From contig NZ_BDJL01000125.1 in NCBI RefSeq assembly GCF_001950325.1, positions 1-32,446 on the forward strand: a stretch of DNA of 32,446 nucleotides, written 5' to 3'. The notes under the pieces were generated by a model. It saw nothing but the letters and a program-made list of their open reading frames with translations, made no database searches and had not been told where the DNA came from. Positions within the stretch are counted from its first letter, which is position 1. Each line of letters opens with the position of its first letter. Positions 15,487-23,379 of this stretch are shown here, piece by piece. Source of the DNA: Carboxydothermus islandicus (GTDB lineage: Bacteria; Bacillota; Z-2901; Carboxydothermales; Carboxydothermaceae). A program made the position numbers and the translations under genes.

Positions 15487-16728
15487 TTAGCTAAAGAACG
15501 GTTCGTTACTTTTCCCGGTAATCTGACCAATTTCTTCTTCCTGAAATTTTTCTATATAATCGATATTTTCTTTTAAAAGTTTTACTGCTTCCGGGTCTAC
15601 TACTTCCTTTTGGGCCATGTTTTTCAGGATATCGAGAGCATTTTCAATACTTAAAGCATCCCGGTAAGGCCGGTTTTCCCTTAAAGCGACCCATTTATCG
15701 GCTACCGCGAGAATGCGGGAAGGAAGGTCAAGCTGGTCTTTGGTAAGCTTAAAAGGATAACCCTGGCCGTTGGGCTGTTCATGGTGGTAACCGGCCCACC
15801 GGGCGACTTTTTCAAAGCCGGTAACTTTTGCAAGCAAATAATAAGTGTAGTAAGGATGGGTTTTAATTAGCGCATACTCTTCATCGTTTAGCGGACCGTT
15901 TTTTTCAAGAATTTTATTGGAAACGGAAAGTTTTCCGATATCGTGCAGGAGCCCGGCGATTTCAATTAAGGATTTTTGTTCGGTAAGACCGGCAATTTTG
16001 GCAAGCTGGCCGCTTAGAGCTGCAACTTTTAAAGAATGCATTTCGGTAAAAGGGCTTTTCGCGTCGATAAGCCGGGCAAAAGGGACGCTTAAAAGTTTTA
16101 GTTCCCGTTCACCGGCTAAAATTTTGGTTTTTGGTCTTAAAACTTTTAATCTATCCTCGATATAATAAGTAGTAAGGTCAAGCCAGAAACTTTCCTTTTG
16201 AGATAAATCCAGGAAAGCTTCAACTATATCTTCATTGAAAAGGATTTTAACATTTTTCCTAAAAAAACGCTCAATTTCATTTCGTTGTAAGAGGGCAAGC
16301 CGGTTTGGTTTTAAATATAAATCTATCTGGTCGGCAGCAAAGATAATTTGGCTTAAGAAAGCAAGGGGTGAATTTTTTTCAGCGGGAGTAAAATTAATAT
16401 ATTTGGTATGGTGATGTTTTATTACCTGAGCGACTTCGGTAAAAAACGGTACATCTTTTAAAAGTTCATAGCCGAAATTAGCATGGACAGTATCGTATTT
16501 ATCTAAATTATGAATTTCCCTGTCGACTAATTCTGCTCCGGCGCCCAAATCGTGCAAGTAGGCAGCCCAGAACAAAGTTTCATAATCTTTTTCCGGGAGA
16601 TTGAGTTTTTTCCCGATCGATGCGGCGATGTAGGCAACCCGTTCGTGGTGATATCCCAGGTCTTCATTGGTAAATTCTAAAGCTTTGGTTAAAGCTATAA
16701 CGACGTCGGTTAAATCTATCTCATACAT
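15487..16728 (-). CDS. double-HD protein with C-terminal HD-GYP domain (putative cyclic-di-GMP phosphodiesterase)
   Basis: A 413-residue cytosolic protein with two HD-type metal-dependent modules. The first (about 24-140) shows HHERV at 27-31, HD at 59-60 and HHH at 105-107, but no GYP. The second (about 225-395) is a full HD-GYP: LLHDIGKL with His262-Asp263, HHE at 315-317, GQGYP with Gly323-Tyr324-Pro325, and AVADKW. HD-GYP proteins hydrolyse cyclic-di-GMP or related cyclic dinucleotides; the substrate is inferred. There is no membrane or receiver domain, so the first HD module may be the sensor or regulatory half. GAGGGG precedes the ATG. It diverges from the nucleotidyltransferase gene. 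Confidence 0.88.
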   Translation of the reverse strand: MYEIDLTDVVIALTKALEFTNEDLGYHHERVAYIAASIGKKLNLPEKDYETLFWAAYLHDLGAGAELVDREIHNLDKYDTVHANFGYELLKDVPFFTEVAQVIKHHHTKYINFTPAEKNSPLAFLSQIIFAADQIDLYLKPNRLALLQRNEIERFFRKNVKILFNEDIVEAFLDLSQKESFWLDLTTYYIEDRLKVLRPKTKILAGERELKLLSVPFARLIDAKSPFTEMHSLKVAALSGQLAKIAGLTEQKSLIEIAGLLHDIGKLSVSNKILEKNGPLNDEEYALIKTHPYYTYYLLAKVTGFEKVARWAGYHHEQPNGQGYPFKLTKDQLDLPSRILAVADKWVALRENRPYRDALSIENALDILKNMAQKEVVDPEAVKLLKENIDYIEKFQEEEIGQITGKSNEPFFS

Positions 16729-16781
16729 CCCTTATCACCCCTCGTTGATAAAAATGATTAGAATAATTTAAAACCGACGTA

Positions 16782-16800
16782 ATTATACCATACTTCGACA
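16782..16800 (-). promoter_or_regulatory. extended -10 promoter with a Spo0A-box-like site
   Basis: On the minus strand TGG-TATAAT (16782-16790) lies about 55 bases before the HD-GYP start. TGTCGAA (16794-16800), identical to the consensus Spo0A box, lies just upstream where a -35 would be. Activation by Spo0A is inference. Confidence 0.45.
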
Positions 16801-16861
16801 ATTTATTGAATGGACAAAGCTTTGAGGATTTTAAAAAGAGAAGAAAGTAGAGGCGACTTTA

Positions 16862-18214
16862 ATGGATATTTTACAAACGGTAAAAGAAGTCCTCCAGGAC
16901 TCCAAAACTTACTTTGTGGGCGGTAGTGTCCGGGATATGCTGCTTTCCCGCCCGGTCAAAGACGTAGACCTGGTTACTTTTCAAAAGCCGCGGGAAGTGG
17001 GCGAGAAACTTTTAAAAGCTTTAGGGGGAAACTTATTTCCTCTAAAGGAAGAACTTTTAATTTACCGGCTGGTGTTTTCTGCTGGGGGCGAAACTTACCA
17101 GGTGGATATTCTGCCGGTTTTTGGGGAAAGCTTGGAAGAAGACTTAAGACGCCGGGATTTTACGGTAAATGCCCTGGCTTTGCCGGTTAACGGTGAATTT
17201 CCCCGAAAGGTTATCGACCCTCTTGGAGGTAGAAACGATTTACAGGCCAGGATTATCCGGATGATTTGTGCGGAAAACATCTTAGAAGACCCGGTGCGAA
17301 TTTTACGGGGAATGCGCCTGGCGGGAGAGCTTGGTTTTGCCGTAGAGCAGGAAACAATGGTTGTATTTAAACAATATATACAATATATAAAGAAGATGCC
17401 CGGGGAGCGGGTAGCGGAGGAGCTTAAAAAAATTTTTACCTTAAAACCTGCCGCGCCAATGGTGGATATGCTGTTTCAAACGGGGTTTTTCGAGGTGTTT
17501 AATCTTGGAATAGAAGAAGGGTATGAACTTTACCAAAATTATCACCACTCGGAGACGGTTTACCGGCATTTAATAGATACGTTAACTCGAATGGAAGAGC
17601 TTTTGGAAGATAACCCTCTGGGGATTAGGAGCGATTATCCACCTTATCTCTTAAAAATGGTGGCGTTTTTTCACGATATCGGTAAACCAGGGACATTATC
17701 TTATGACAGAGAGGGGCGAACCCGCTTTTTTGGCCATGAAAAGGAAAGTGTAAACAGGCTTAAACCGTTTCTTGATTATCTTAGCTTTTCCCACCGGGAA
17801 AAAAGGGTTTTAACTGTTTTAATTCAAAACCACATGCGGCTTTTATCTTTAAAAACGGCGGCAAAAGTAAGCGGTGAGGCAATTTTACGGCTCGTAAACG
17901 ATACCGGAGATTTGTTTTTAGAGTTAATTCTTCTGTATCTTGCGGATAAAGGGGAAAAAGCCCGGGAGGATTTAGAATTTTTAAAGGGGTTAATAAATTT
18001 TTATTACGGGTATCTGGAATTTAAGGAAAAGCTTTCGGGAAAAGAGATTATGAAAACTTTAAACCTTTCCGAATCTCCTGCGGTGGGGCAAATTAAAAAT
18101 TATCTTTTAAAAGCCTGGGCCCGGGGGGAGATAAGGGATAGCGGAGAAGCAATGGATTATCTGCGAAGAAAGTTAAATAAACAATCTTTCTTAAAGGAAA
18201 ATACCGAAAAATAG
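16862..18214 (+). CDS. CCA-adding/poly(A)-type nucleotidyltransferase with HD domain
   Basis: A 450-residue class II RNA nucleotidyltransferase, probably the CCA-adding enzyme or an A-adding relative that repairs tRNA 3' ends. The polymerase head has FVGGSVRDMLL (about 18-28), the catalytic DVDLV (34-38), RRRDFTVNALA (about 97-107) and the neck motif EDPVRILRGMR. A C-terminal HD module follows, with FFHDIGKP near 267-274, the position used by HD-containing CCA enzymes for phosphohydrolase activity. A weak AGAGGCG ribosome site precedes the ATG. It is followed 41 bases later by the FtsA-like gene. CCA versus poly(A) activity cannot be separated here. Confidence 0.88.
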   Translation: MDILQTVKEVLQDSKTYFVGGSVRDMLLSRPVKDVDLVTFQKPREVGEKLLKALGGNLFPLKEELLIYRLVFSAGGETYQVDILPVFGESLEEDLRRRDFTVNALALPVNGEFPRKVIDPLGGRNDLQARIIRMICAENILEDPVRILRGMRLAGELGFAVEQETMVVFKQYIQYIKKMPGERVAEELKKIFTLKPAAPMVDMLFQTGFFEVFNLGIEEGYELYQNYHHSETVYRHLIDTLTRMEELLEDNPLGIRSDYPPYLLKMVAFFHDIGKPGTLSYDREGRTRFFGHEKESVNRLKPFLDYLSFSHREKRVLTVLIQNHMRLLSLKTAAKVSGEAILRLVNDTGDLFLELILLYLADKGEKAREDLEFLKGLINFYYGYLEFKEKLSGKEIMKTLNLSESPAVGQIKNYLLKAWARGEIRDSGEAMDYLRRKLNKQSFLKENTEK

Positions 18215-18255
18215 CGAATAAGGTATAAAAAATGAAAAATACAGGCGGGATTGGT

Positions 18256-20187
18256 ATGGATGAAAAAAATATGATTTTTGCTTTAGATATAGGGACGCGG
18301 ACGGTTATCGGGGTTGTTGCGGAAGTTTTGGCAGATGGAAAAATAAAAATTTTAAAAGAAACCATGCGGGAGCATAACGAACGCTCCATGTTAGACGGGC
18401 AGATTCACGATATAGCTAAAGTGGCAGGGGTTGTAACGGAAATCAAGGAAGAGTTAGAAAAAGAGCTCGGAACAAAACTTACCAAAGCGGCGATAGCAGC
18501 GGCCGGACGAGCCCTTTATACTGCCACCGCTTATGCCGAAAAAGAAATTGCCGGGGGCGAGGTGAGCGCCCGGCAGGTTTTTGAATTGGAAAGCCAGGCC
18601 ATAGCAGCGGCAACCGAAGCTCTTGGCAATCAAGGGGATGTAAGATACGAACTGGTGGGTTACAGCATTATTAATTATTATTTAGACGGCTATCCTTTTA
18701 AAGCACTGGAAGGACACCGGGGAAAAAAGATAAGCGTTGAGCTGGTGGCCACATTTTTGCCGGAAACGGTTACTGCCAGCCTGCAAACGGTTCTTTTACG
18801 GTCGGGGTTAGAACCGTTAAGCTTAACCCTGGAGCCTATTGCGGCTATAGCGGCTACCGTTCCCGAAAGCCTGAGGTTACTTAATATTGCCCTGGTGGAT
18901 ATAGGGGCCGGAACTTCGGATATTGCTATTGCCCGGGATGGTGCGGCGGTAGCTTACGGGATGGTACCGGAAGCGGGCGATGAGGTAACCGAAGAAATTA
19001 TGCGGCAACTGCTCGTGGATTTTCCCGATGCGGAAAATATCAAAAGGCAATTGAGCTTAAACAAAGAGATAGTCTTTTACGATATTTTAGGACAGGAGGT
19101 TAAATTACCGGCGGCAGAAATAATTGCCAGAATTGGGCCAACGGTGGAGCGGATAGCTGGAAAGGTAGCCGAAGAAATCAAACGGCTTAACGGGGGAACT
19201 CCCAAAGCGGTATTTTTAGTGGGAGGAGGGGCTAAAACTCCCGGTCTTACAGAGAAGCTTGCCGAACTTTTAGGGCTTGACGTTAGCCGGGTGGCGGTTA
19301 AAGGATGTGACTTAAGGGAGCAAAAATTTTTAACGGTACCGGAAAGGCTAAAGGGGCCCGAAGGGGTTACGGTTCTTGGCATACTGCTAACGGCACTAAA
19401 AAAATCCGACCTCGGTTTTATTACCGTCTTTTTAAACGGGAGAGAGGTTCGGTTATTACATCGGCAAAATTTAAATGTTGGCGAGGTTTTAAAGCTTTCC
19501 GGAGTAACACCGGCAGAAATCTTTGGCCAGGAAGGAAAAAGCTTAATGTTTTATCTTAACGGAAAGAGGCGAGAAGTAAAAGGAGAATTACCCCGGGTTT
19601 GTGAAATTTATGTGAATGGCCAAAATGCCTCCTTAAAAACAGCCGTTGGAGCGGGAGATTCCATAAAATTTGTACCTGCCCGGGATGGCATTGATGCAAA
19701 GCTTACGGTAAAAGACCTTTTAAACGAGTATAAAAGTATTGTCATTAAAGTAAATGGAGAAGAGAAAGCTTTAAATCCCGTGGTAACCTTAAGGGATGAG
19801 GTTTTAGCCGATGATTATTTAATTAAAGAGGGGGATAATCTTTTTATCTGTTCCCGGGAAACGGTGGGGACATTGTTCGCTGAACCCGGAAAAATTTTGG
19901 TAAACGGAAGAAAAGTAGATTTAGACTACCGCTTTTTTCCGGGAGATGAGGTGGTTTTAGGGGAAGAGGGTTTTTTCCCGAATAATGACCCGTTGGCAAT
20001 AGAAATTACCTTAAACGGCAGGACGGTGAAACTTGGCGGAAAATCAAGCTACATCTTAGCCGATGTATTACCCTACTTGGAAGAAATTCCTCCCCGGGTT
20101 AGTGCTTTGAAAATCTTATTAAATGGCCGCGAAGCCGGGTTTACCGATGAGATTAAAGACGGAGATATGATACAAATTCTTTTTTAG
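18256..20187 (+). CDS. FtsA/PilM-like actin-fold ATPase with C-terminal repeat extension
   Basis: A 643-residue protein. Residues 1-385 are an actin-fold ATPase of the FtsA/PilM/SHS2 type: FALDIGTRTVIGVV (phosphate 1), VDIGAGTSDIAI (phosphate 2) and VFLVGGGAKTPGL (adenosine loop). FtsA is usually about 420 residues; here about 258 residues follow, made of recurring units with an NG turn, an alternating strand and a GD-hydrophobic end (near 392, 432, 453, 499, 549, 586 and 622), resembling beta-grasp modules. The ATG at 18256 has AGGCGG seven bases upstream; an ATG at 18232 is possible. No amphipathic FtsA membrane tail is seen at the end. A role in division or pilus assembly is unproven. Confidence 0.82.
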   Translation: MDEKNMIFALDIGTRTVIGVVAEVLADGKIKILKETMREHNERSMLDGQIHDIAKVAGVVTEIKEELEKELGTKLTKAAIAAAGRALYTATAYAEKEIAGGEVSARQVFELESQAIAAATEALGNQGDVRYELVGYSIINYYLDGYPFKALEGHRGKKISVELVATFLPETVTASLQTVLLRSGLEPLSLTLEPIAAIAATVPESLRLLNIALVDIGAGTSDIAIARDGAAVAYGMVPEAGDEVTEEIMRQLLVDFPDAENIKRQLSLNKEIVFYDILGQEVKLPAAEIIARIGPTVERIAGKVAEEIKRLNGGTPKAVFLVGGGAKTPGLTEKLAELLGLDVSRVAVKGCDLREQKFLTVPERLKGPEGVTVLGILLTALKKSDLGFITVFLNGREVRLLHRQNLNVGEVLKLSGVTPAEIFGQEGKSLMFYLNGKRREVKGELPRVCEIYVNGQNASLKTAVGAGDSIKFVPARDGIDAKLTVKDLLNEYKSIVIKVNGEEKALNPVVTLRDEVLADDYLIKEGDNLFICSRETVGTLFAEPGKILVNGRKVDLDYRFFPGDEVVLGEEGFFPNNDPLAIEITLNGRTVKLGGKSSYILADVLPYLEEIPPRVSALKILLNGREAGFTDEIKDGDMIQILF

Positions 20188-20271
20188 AAAATGTGTTTCT
20201 TTTTTTAAACAAAAAATAAAAATTTTCAAAAAACAATTTTGTTGTCCCTTTATTTTTTTTAAAAATTTGCA

Positions 20272-20277
20272 TATAAT
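20272..20277 (+). promoter_or_regulatory. -10 element in the AT-rich gap before the ferredoxin fusion
   Basis: TATAAT preceded by TTTGCA lies about 70 bases before the gene; no good -35 at the right distance. The gap 20188-20348 is very AT-rich, with a weak AGAAA/TTTCT hairpin and T-run right after the FtsA-like gene. Confidence 0.35.
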
Positions 20278-20348
20278 AAATTTAAATAAACTTTTCACTG
20301 AAACAACATTATTTTGACATTGGAGTCTAAAATAGGGGGAGAGAAGGA

Positions 20349-20885
20349 ATGTTTTTATACGTTGATTACGATGCCTGCCAGCATGAACCAAGCTGTAAAG
20401 CTGCAGAGTGCTGCCCGACCGGGGCGATCACATATAATACCGAAACCCGAAAAATTAGTGTTAATAAAGGTTTATGCAATTTTTGCGGTGAGTGTCTAAA
20501 AACTTGCCCGTATGCGGTTTTTCATATCGTAGAAAATGAAGCGGAAGCAAAACGTCTGGATGAAAAGTTGCGCCAGACCAGAAATACTTTTGAATACTAC
20601 TTGAAGAAGTTTTTTCAGGTTACCAAGAATATTATTCCCTATCGGGAGTTAGAAGGATACCTGGATGATTTTCCGGGGATTAAAGATATTGCCGTATTAT
20701 TGGTGGACGATGAACTAAAAATCTTTATAGTACCGGAAAACGGGTTTGATAAAATTAAATTTGTGGAGTTTGCTAATAAGTTTACGGAGCAGCCGGTACC
20801 GGCTAATAACGTTATCCTTTTAGAACAAATTCCCCGGACAAAAACCGGAAAGATACATTTTAGCCAGATATTGGGGCAAACTTAA
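20349..20885 (+). CDS. 2[4Fe-4S]-type ferredoxin fused to an AMP-binding-enzyme C-terminal domain
   Basis: A 178-residue protein of two parts. Residues 1-60 are a ferredoxin: the second cluster motif is canonical (Cys43-x2-Cys46-x2-Cys49-x3-Cys53-Pro), the first is atypical (Cys10, Cys16, Cys21, Cys22-Pro). After a helical linker (61-92), residues 93-178 match the small C-terminal domain of acyl-adenylating (ANL) enzymes: IIPYRELEGYL, a GIKDIAVLLVDD strand pair, and IPRTKTGKI ending in Lys168, the position of the catalytic, acetylatable lysine. The large adenylating domain is absent and no neighbour supplies it. GGGGGAGAGAAGG lies before the ATG. It ends in a strong terminator. Function unknown. 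Confidence 0.82.
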   Translation: MFLYVDYDACQHEPSCKAAECCPTGAITYNTETRKISVNKGLCNFCGECLKTCPYAVFHIVENEAEAKRLDEKLRQTRNTFEYYLKKFFQVTKNIIPYRELEGYLDDFPGIKDIAVLLVDDELKIFIVPENGFDKIKFVEFANKFTEQPVPANNVILLEQIPRTKTGKIHFSQILGQT

Positions 20886-20917
20886 TCCTGTAGCAATACA
20901 GGATTTTTTTGTTTTTT
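20884..20917 (+). terminator. strong rho-independent terminator
   Basis: A 9-bp stem (20884-20892 with 20897-20905, AATCCTGTA/TACAGGATT) closed by a GCAA tetraloop is followed by a long T-run. It overlaps the stop codon of the ferredoxin fusion. Confidence 0.92.
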
Positions 20918-20940
20918 ATTACGAAAAAGGAGGTTTTACA

Positions 20941-21972
20941 ATGAAAAAGGTGGGGTTGGTTAGTACGTTATTGCTTTTACTGCTTTTTTTTGCTGCGGGG
21001 TGTACTAAGAAAATTCCGAAAAAAGATCCAACCAATTCGCTGGAAAAACCGGCGGAAGAGCTTAAGATGGCCGATTACTTTCCGGTTGCCCCAAACTTCT
21101 ACTGGGAGTATGAAGGGATAGGAAACGAGTTTGCCGGGGGAAGGGTGGACACGGAATTTATTGAAGGTAAAAAAGTGCAACTTTCGCAGCAAAACAGCGG
21201 GACTACCTTGGCCAAGATTTTTACTGTGCAGGAGGACGGGGTAAAGCTTGTCTATACTAAAGAAGAAAGTTACTGGCGAATTAATTACTTAGATGTTACA
21301 GGGCAAGAGGGGGAGTATTACTTAAAAGCTCCTCTAAAAGTTGGAAGCACCTGGCAGGCGGGTGACACTGTCTGGATGATTGAAAGCCTTGCGGAGAAAA
21401 TAAAGGTTCCGGCGGGAGAGTTTACCTGCATTAAAGTGGTGGGTAAGTCTAAAAACAACACTATTGAAAGGTATTTTGCCAGGGGGGTTGGGCTGGTAAA
21501 GCAGGTATTTATCTTTGGCGGCGATGCGGTAGTGGAAGATAATCTTATAAAATACGGTAATGGAGAAAAAGATGGCAATTTACCGGTGAAAAAAATTACG
21601 ATTTATTATCCCGCGCCGGATATTGAAAAACTTTTAACCGACGTTCGAACCGAGAAATTTAAAACCGGGGAAGGACTGGCGGAAAGAATAACCGAAATTC
21701 TCAAAGAAGATAAATACAAAGTACTTGGGGCAAACGTCCGTCTTTTAAACTTTGTCCGGGAGGAACAAACTCTCAGGTTAAACTTTTCCAGGGAATTAAT
21801 TACGGAATTAAATGCAGGATCAGCTTTTGAAGCTTTAAAAATCGACAGCATCGTTAATACTTACGGTCGGAACTTTGGCGTTGAAGGAGTTATTATAAAT
21901 GTGGATGGTAAAGGGTACGAGTCAGGACATTTTGCTTTTGGCAAAGATGAAATTTTAAAAGTCAAGAAATAA
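20941..21972 (+). CDS. lipoprotein with C-terminal GerMN-like domain
   Basis: A 343-residue exported lipoprotein. Residues 1-20 are a signal peptide and FAAGC with Cys21 is a lipobox. Residues 40-210 form a beta-rich domain with GSTWQAGD and VPAGEFTCIKVVGKS-type strands common in bacterial surface lipoproteins. About 215-343 resemble the GerMN domain (KITIYYPAP start, then LRLNFSRELITELNAGS), which is found in spore germination and sporulation proteins such as GerM. AAAGGAGG precedes the ATG. It starts 35 bases after a strong terminator and no clear promoter was found. The sporulation link is family-based inference. Confidence 0.8.
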   Translation: MKKVGLVSTLLLLLLFFAAGCTKKIPKKDPTNSLEKPAEELKMADYFPVAPNFYWEYEGIGNEFAGGRVDTEFIEGKKVQLSQQNSGTTLAKIFTVQEDGVKLVYTKEESYWRINYLDVTGQEGEYYLKAPLKVGSTWQAGDTVWMIESLAEKIKVPAGEFTCIKVVGKSKNNTIERYFARGVGLVKQVFIFGGDAVVEDNLIKYGNGEKDGNLPVKKITIYYPAPDIEKLLTDVRTEKFKTGEGLAERITEILKEDKYKVLGANVRLLNFVREEQTLRLNFSRELITELNAGSAFEALKIDSIVNTYGRNFGVEGVIINVDGKGYESGHFAFGKDEILKVKK

Positions 21973-22001
21973 TTGACAGTTGAAGAATATAATAGTACAA
22001 T
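21973..22001 (+). promoter_or_regulatory. consensus-type promoter for the four-Cys/HTH protein
   Basis: TTGACA (21973-21978), a 17-bp spacer and TACAAT (21996-22001) form a near-perfect sigma-A promoter 42 bases before the gene. Confidence 0.75.
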
Positions 22002-22042
22002 AAAGCGATAATCAAAAGTTTTATTTTTTAAAGGAGGAGAAG

Positions 22043-22795
22043 TTGTTGAAAAATTATTTTCCTCTGCGCGAGTTTTTACTCCTTTTTGAGGATGAGCGGG
22101 AAGCGCAAAATTTTCTCCAGTGGTTGAAGAACTTAAAGGAAAAAGGCAAATTTAGCGGCAGGGTGATTGAAATTTTCGAGCCTCAAGAAGGAGCGGTGTA
22201 TGAACATCTGGTAGAGGATGAAGAACTATATCTCGATAACGCTCACCTTTTAGCCGAATATATTAATGACGGTTTAGGGAAGTTTTATCAGGAGTACCGG
22301 CGGCCAACAATGAAAGACTTGCCTAAAAAGCGGGCTTTTTCCTGTAAAAACTGCATTCATTTTGAACGGGAGATGCCGGTGGAAGTAAGAGATGATTTTT
22401 TAAGTAAAATAACGTTTTACTCGTATCAGGGGCAGGATTTAACTACCGTTTCGGCAAAGACTATCGGGCTTTGCCGGGAAGTGTACGGTTTATTTGATGA
22501 AACCGATGAGTTTTTTGATCCGGATTTTGATGTAGATAAATTTGCAGTACTGCCCGAAGGAAGTTTTTGCCAGAACTTTAAGCCCAAGCCGGAAGTTTTA
22601 AAACGATTTATTGAAAATGATGAAATTTTGTCGTTAAACGAAGTTGCGGTAAACTTAAAAATCAGCTTGGCGCGTCTTAAGATTTTAATTGCCAGCGGCT
22701 GGTTTCGGGTAGCAAGTTTAGATGAGTCGGGAATGAAATACGTGCACCGTAAGGATTACGAAAATGTGAAAAAGAAAGTTTTAAGCCGGGGGTAG
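22043..22795 (+). CDS. hypothetical protein with four cysteines and a C-terminal HTH-like segment
   Basis: A 250-residue cytosolic protein with no recognised family. Residues 1-95 are acidic and mixed alpha/beta. A cysteine module follows: Cys101-x2-Cys104 (SCKNCIHF), Cys144 (GLCREVYG) and Cys176 (SFCQNFKP), a layout suited to a zinc or Fe-S site. Residues about 190-248 look like a MerR/excisionase-type helix-turn-helix (LSLNEVAVNLKISLARLKIL, then a wing with YVHRKDYENVKK). It starts with TTG; AAAGGAGG is five bases upstream of TTG 22043, and a second TTG at 22046 is possible. It has its own strong promoter and ends in a hairpin shared with the next, convergent gene. A regulator is plausible but unproven. 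Confidence 0.72.
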   Translation: MLKNYFPLREFLLLFEDEREAQNFLQWLKNLKEKGKFSGRVIEIFEPQEGAVYEHLVEDEELYLDNAHLLAEYINDGLGKFYQEYRRPTMKDLPKKRAFSCKNCIHFEREMPVEVRDDFLSKITFYSYQGQDLTTVSAKTIGLCREVYGLFDETDEFFDPDFDVDKFAVLPEGSFCQNFKPKPEVLKRFIENDEILSLNEVAVNLKISLARLKILIASGWFRVASLDESGMKYVHRKDYENVKKKVLSRG

Positions 22796-22805
22796 ACCCC
22801 GGCTT
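22783..22805. terminator. compact bidirectional terminator carrying both stops
   Basis: A 9-bp stem (22783-22791 with 22797-22805, AAGCCGGGG/CCCCGGCTT) has a 5-nt loop that includes the stop codon of the left gene. The stop codon of the minus-strand gene overlaps its other end. AT-rich tracts flank both sides. Confidence 0.75.
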
Positions 22806-23305
22806 TATTTAAACAAATTAAGGGCGGTAGTTATCATAAGATAAGCAAGATAAAGGGCGTATAGTTGGGCGGCCCAGCTTAAAACGGTAAAAATAAGATC
22901 TAAGTGAAAAAGATTGAGCCAGGCCAACCCCTGGGGTAAAGCAGAAAATAGTATAAGTTCCGAGTAACCCAGTAAAAACCGCTGAAACAGTAAGTCCGGA
23001 TCGATTTTTGTAATATTTTTGCTGACAATAATGGCAGTAAGGTAAGCTACAATAAGATTAACTACAGCCAGAAGGGAAAAAAATAAGATAAAGATACCCA
23101 AAAAAGTTAAAATTATTGCTGGCTGTTTAAAAGAAAGAATTTGGTAAAAGTAGTCCGAACTTTGTGAAAAAGGGAAAAACATAAGGCCAATTATTAAGAG
23201 AAAAGATGCTATAAAATAATTATAAAATGCTTTTTTGCTTCCGGGATAAAGTAACAGCTTTTGCATCGCCGCCCGGGGTTGGCGGATATAGGAAACAAAA
23301 GACAT
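22805..23305 (-). CDS. Yip1-like multi-span membrane protein
   Basis: A 166-residue membrane protein with about five hydrophobic spans (near 29-46, 62-95, 108-125 and 130-162). The start region SYIRQPRAAMQKLL followed by spans, with a conserved Pro in the middle, resembles Yip1-domain proteins, which are poorly characterised in bacteria. AGAGGTGAT precedes the ATG. It diverges from the hemerythrin gene across 74 bases containing a perfect palindrome with a -10 on each strand, so the two may be co-regulated. Family call is by eye. Confidence 0.65.
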   Translation of the reverse strand: MSFVSYIRQPRAAMQKLLLYPGSKKAFYNYFIASFLLIIGLMFFPFSQSSDYFYQILSFKQPAIILTFLGIFILFFSLLAVVNLIVAYLTAIIVSKNITKIDPDLLFQRFLLGYSELILFSALPQGLAWLNLFHLDLIFTVLSWAAQLYALYLAYLMITTALNLFK

Positions 23306-23329
23306 GGTTAATCACCTCTTGAGGAGTAT

Positions 23330-23343
23330 TTATAATATTATAA
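23330..23343. promoter_or_regulatory. perfect palindrome carrying two divergent -10 elements
   Basis: TTATAATATTATAA is a perfect 14-bp palindrome with TATAAT on both strands, set between the divergent membrane-protein and hemerythrin genes. It can serve as a shared bidirectional promoter core or an operator. No clear -35 elements were seen. Confidence 0.5.
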
Positions 23344-23379
23344 CAAATTATCAAAAAATTATGAAGGTGAGGGGAAACA

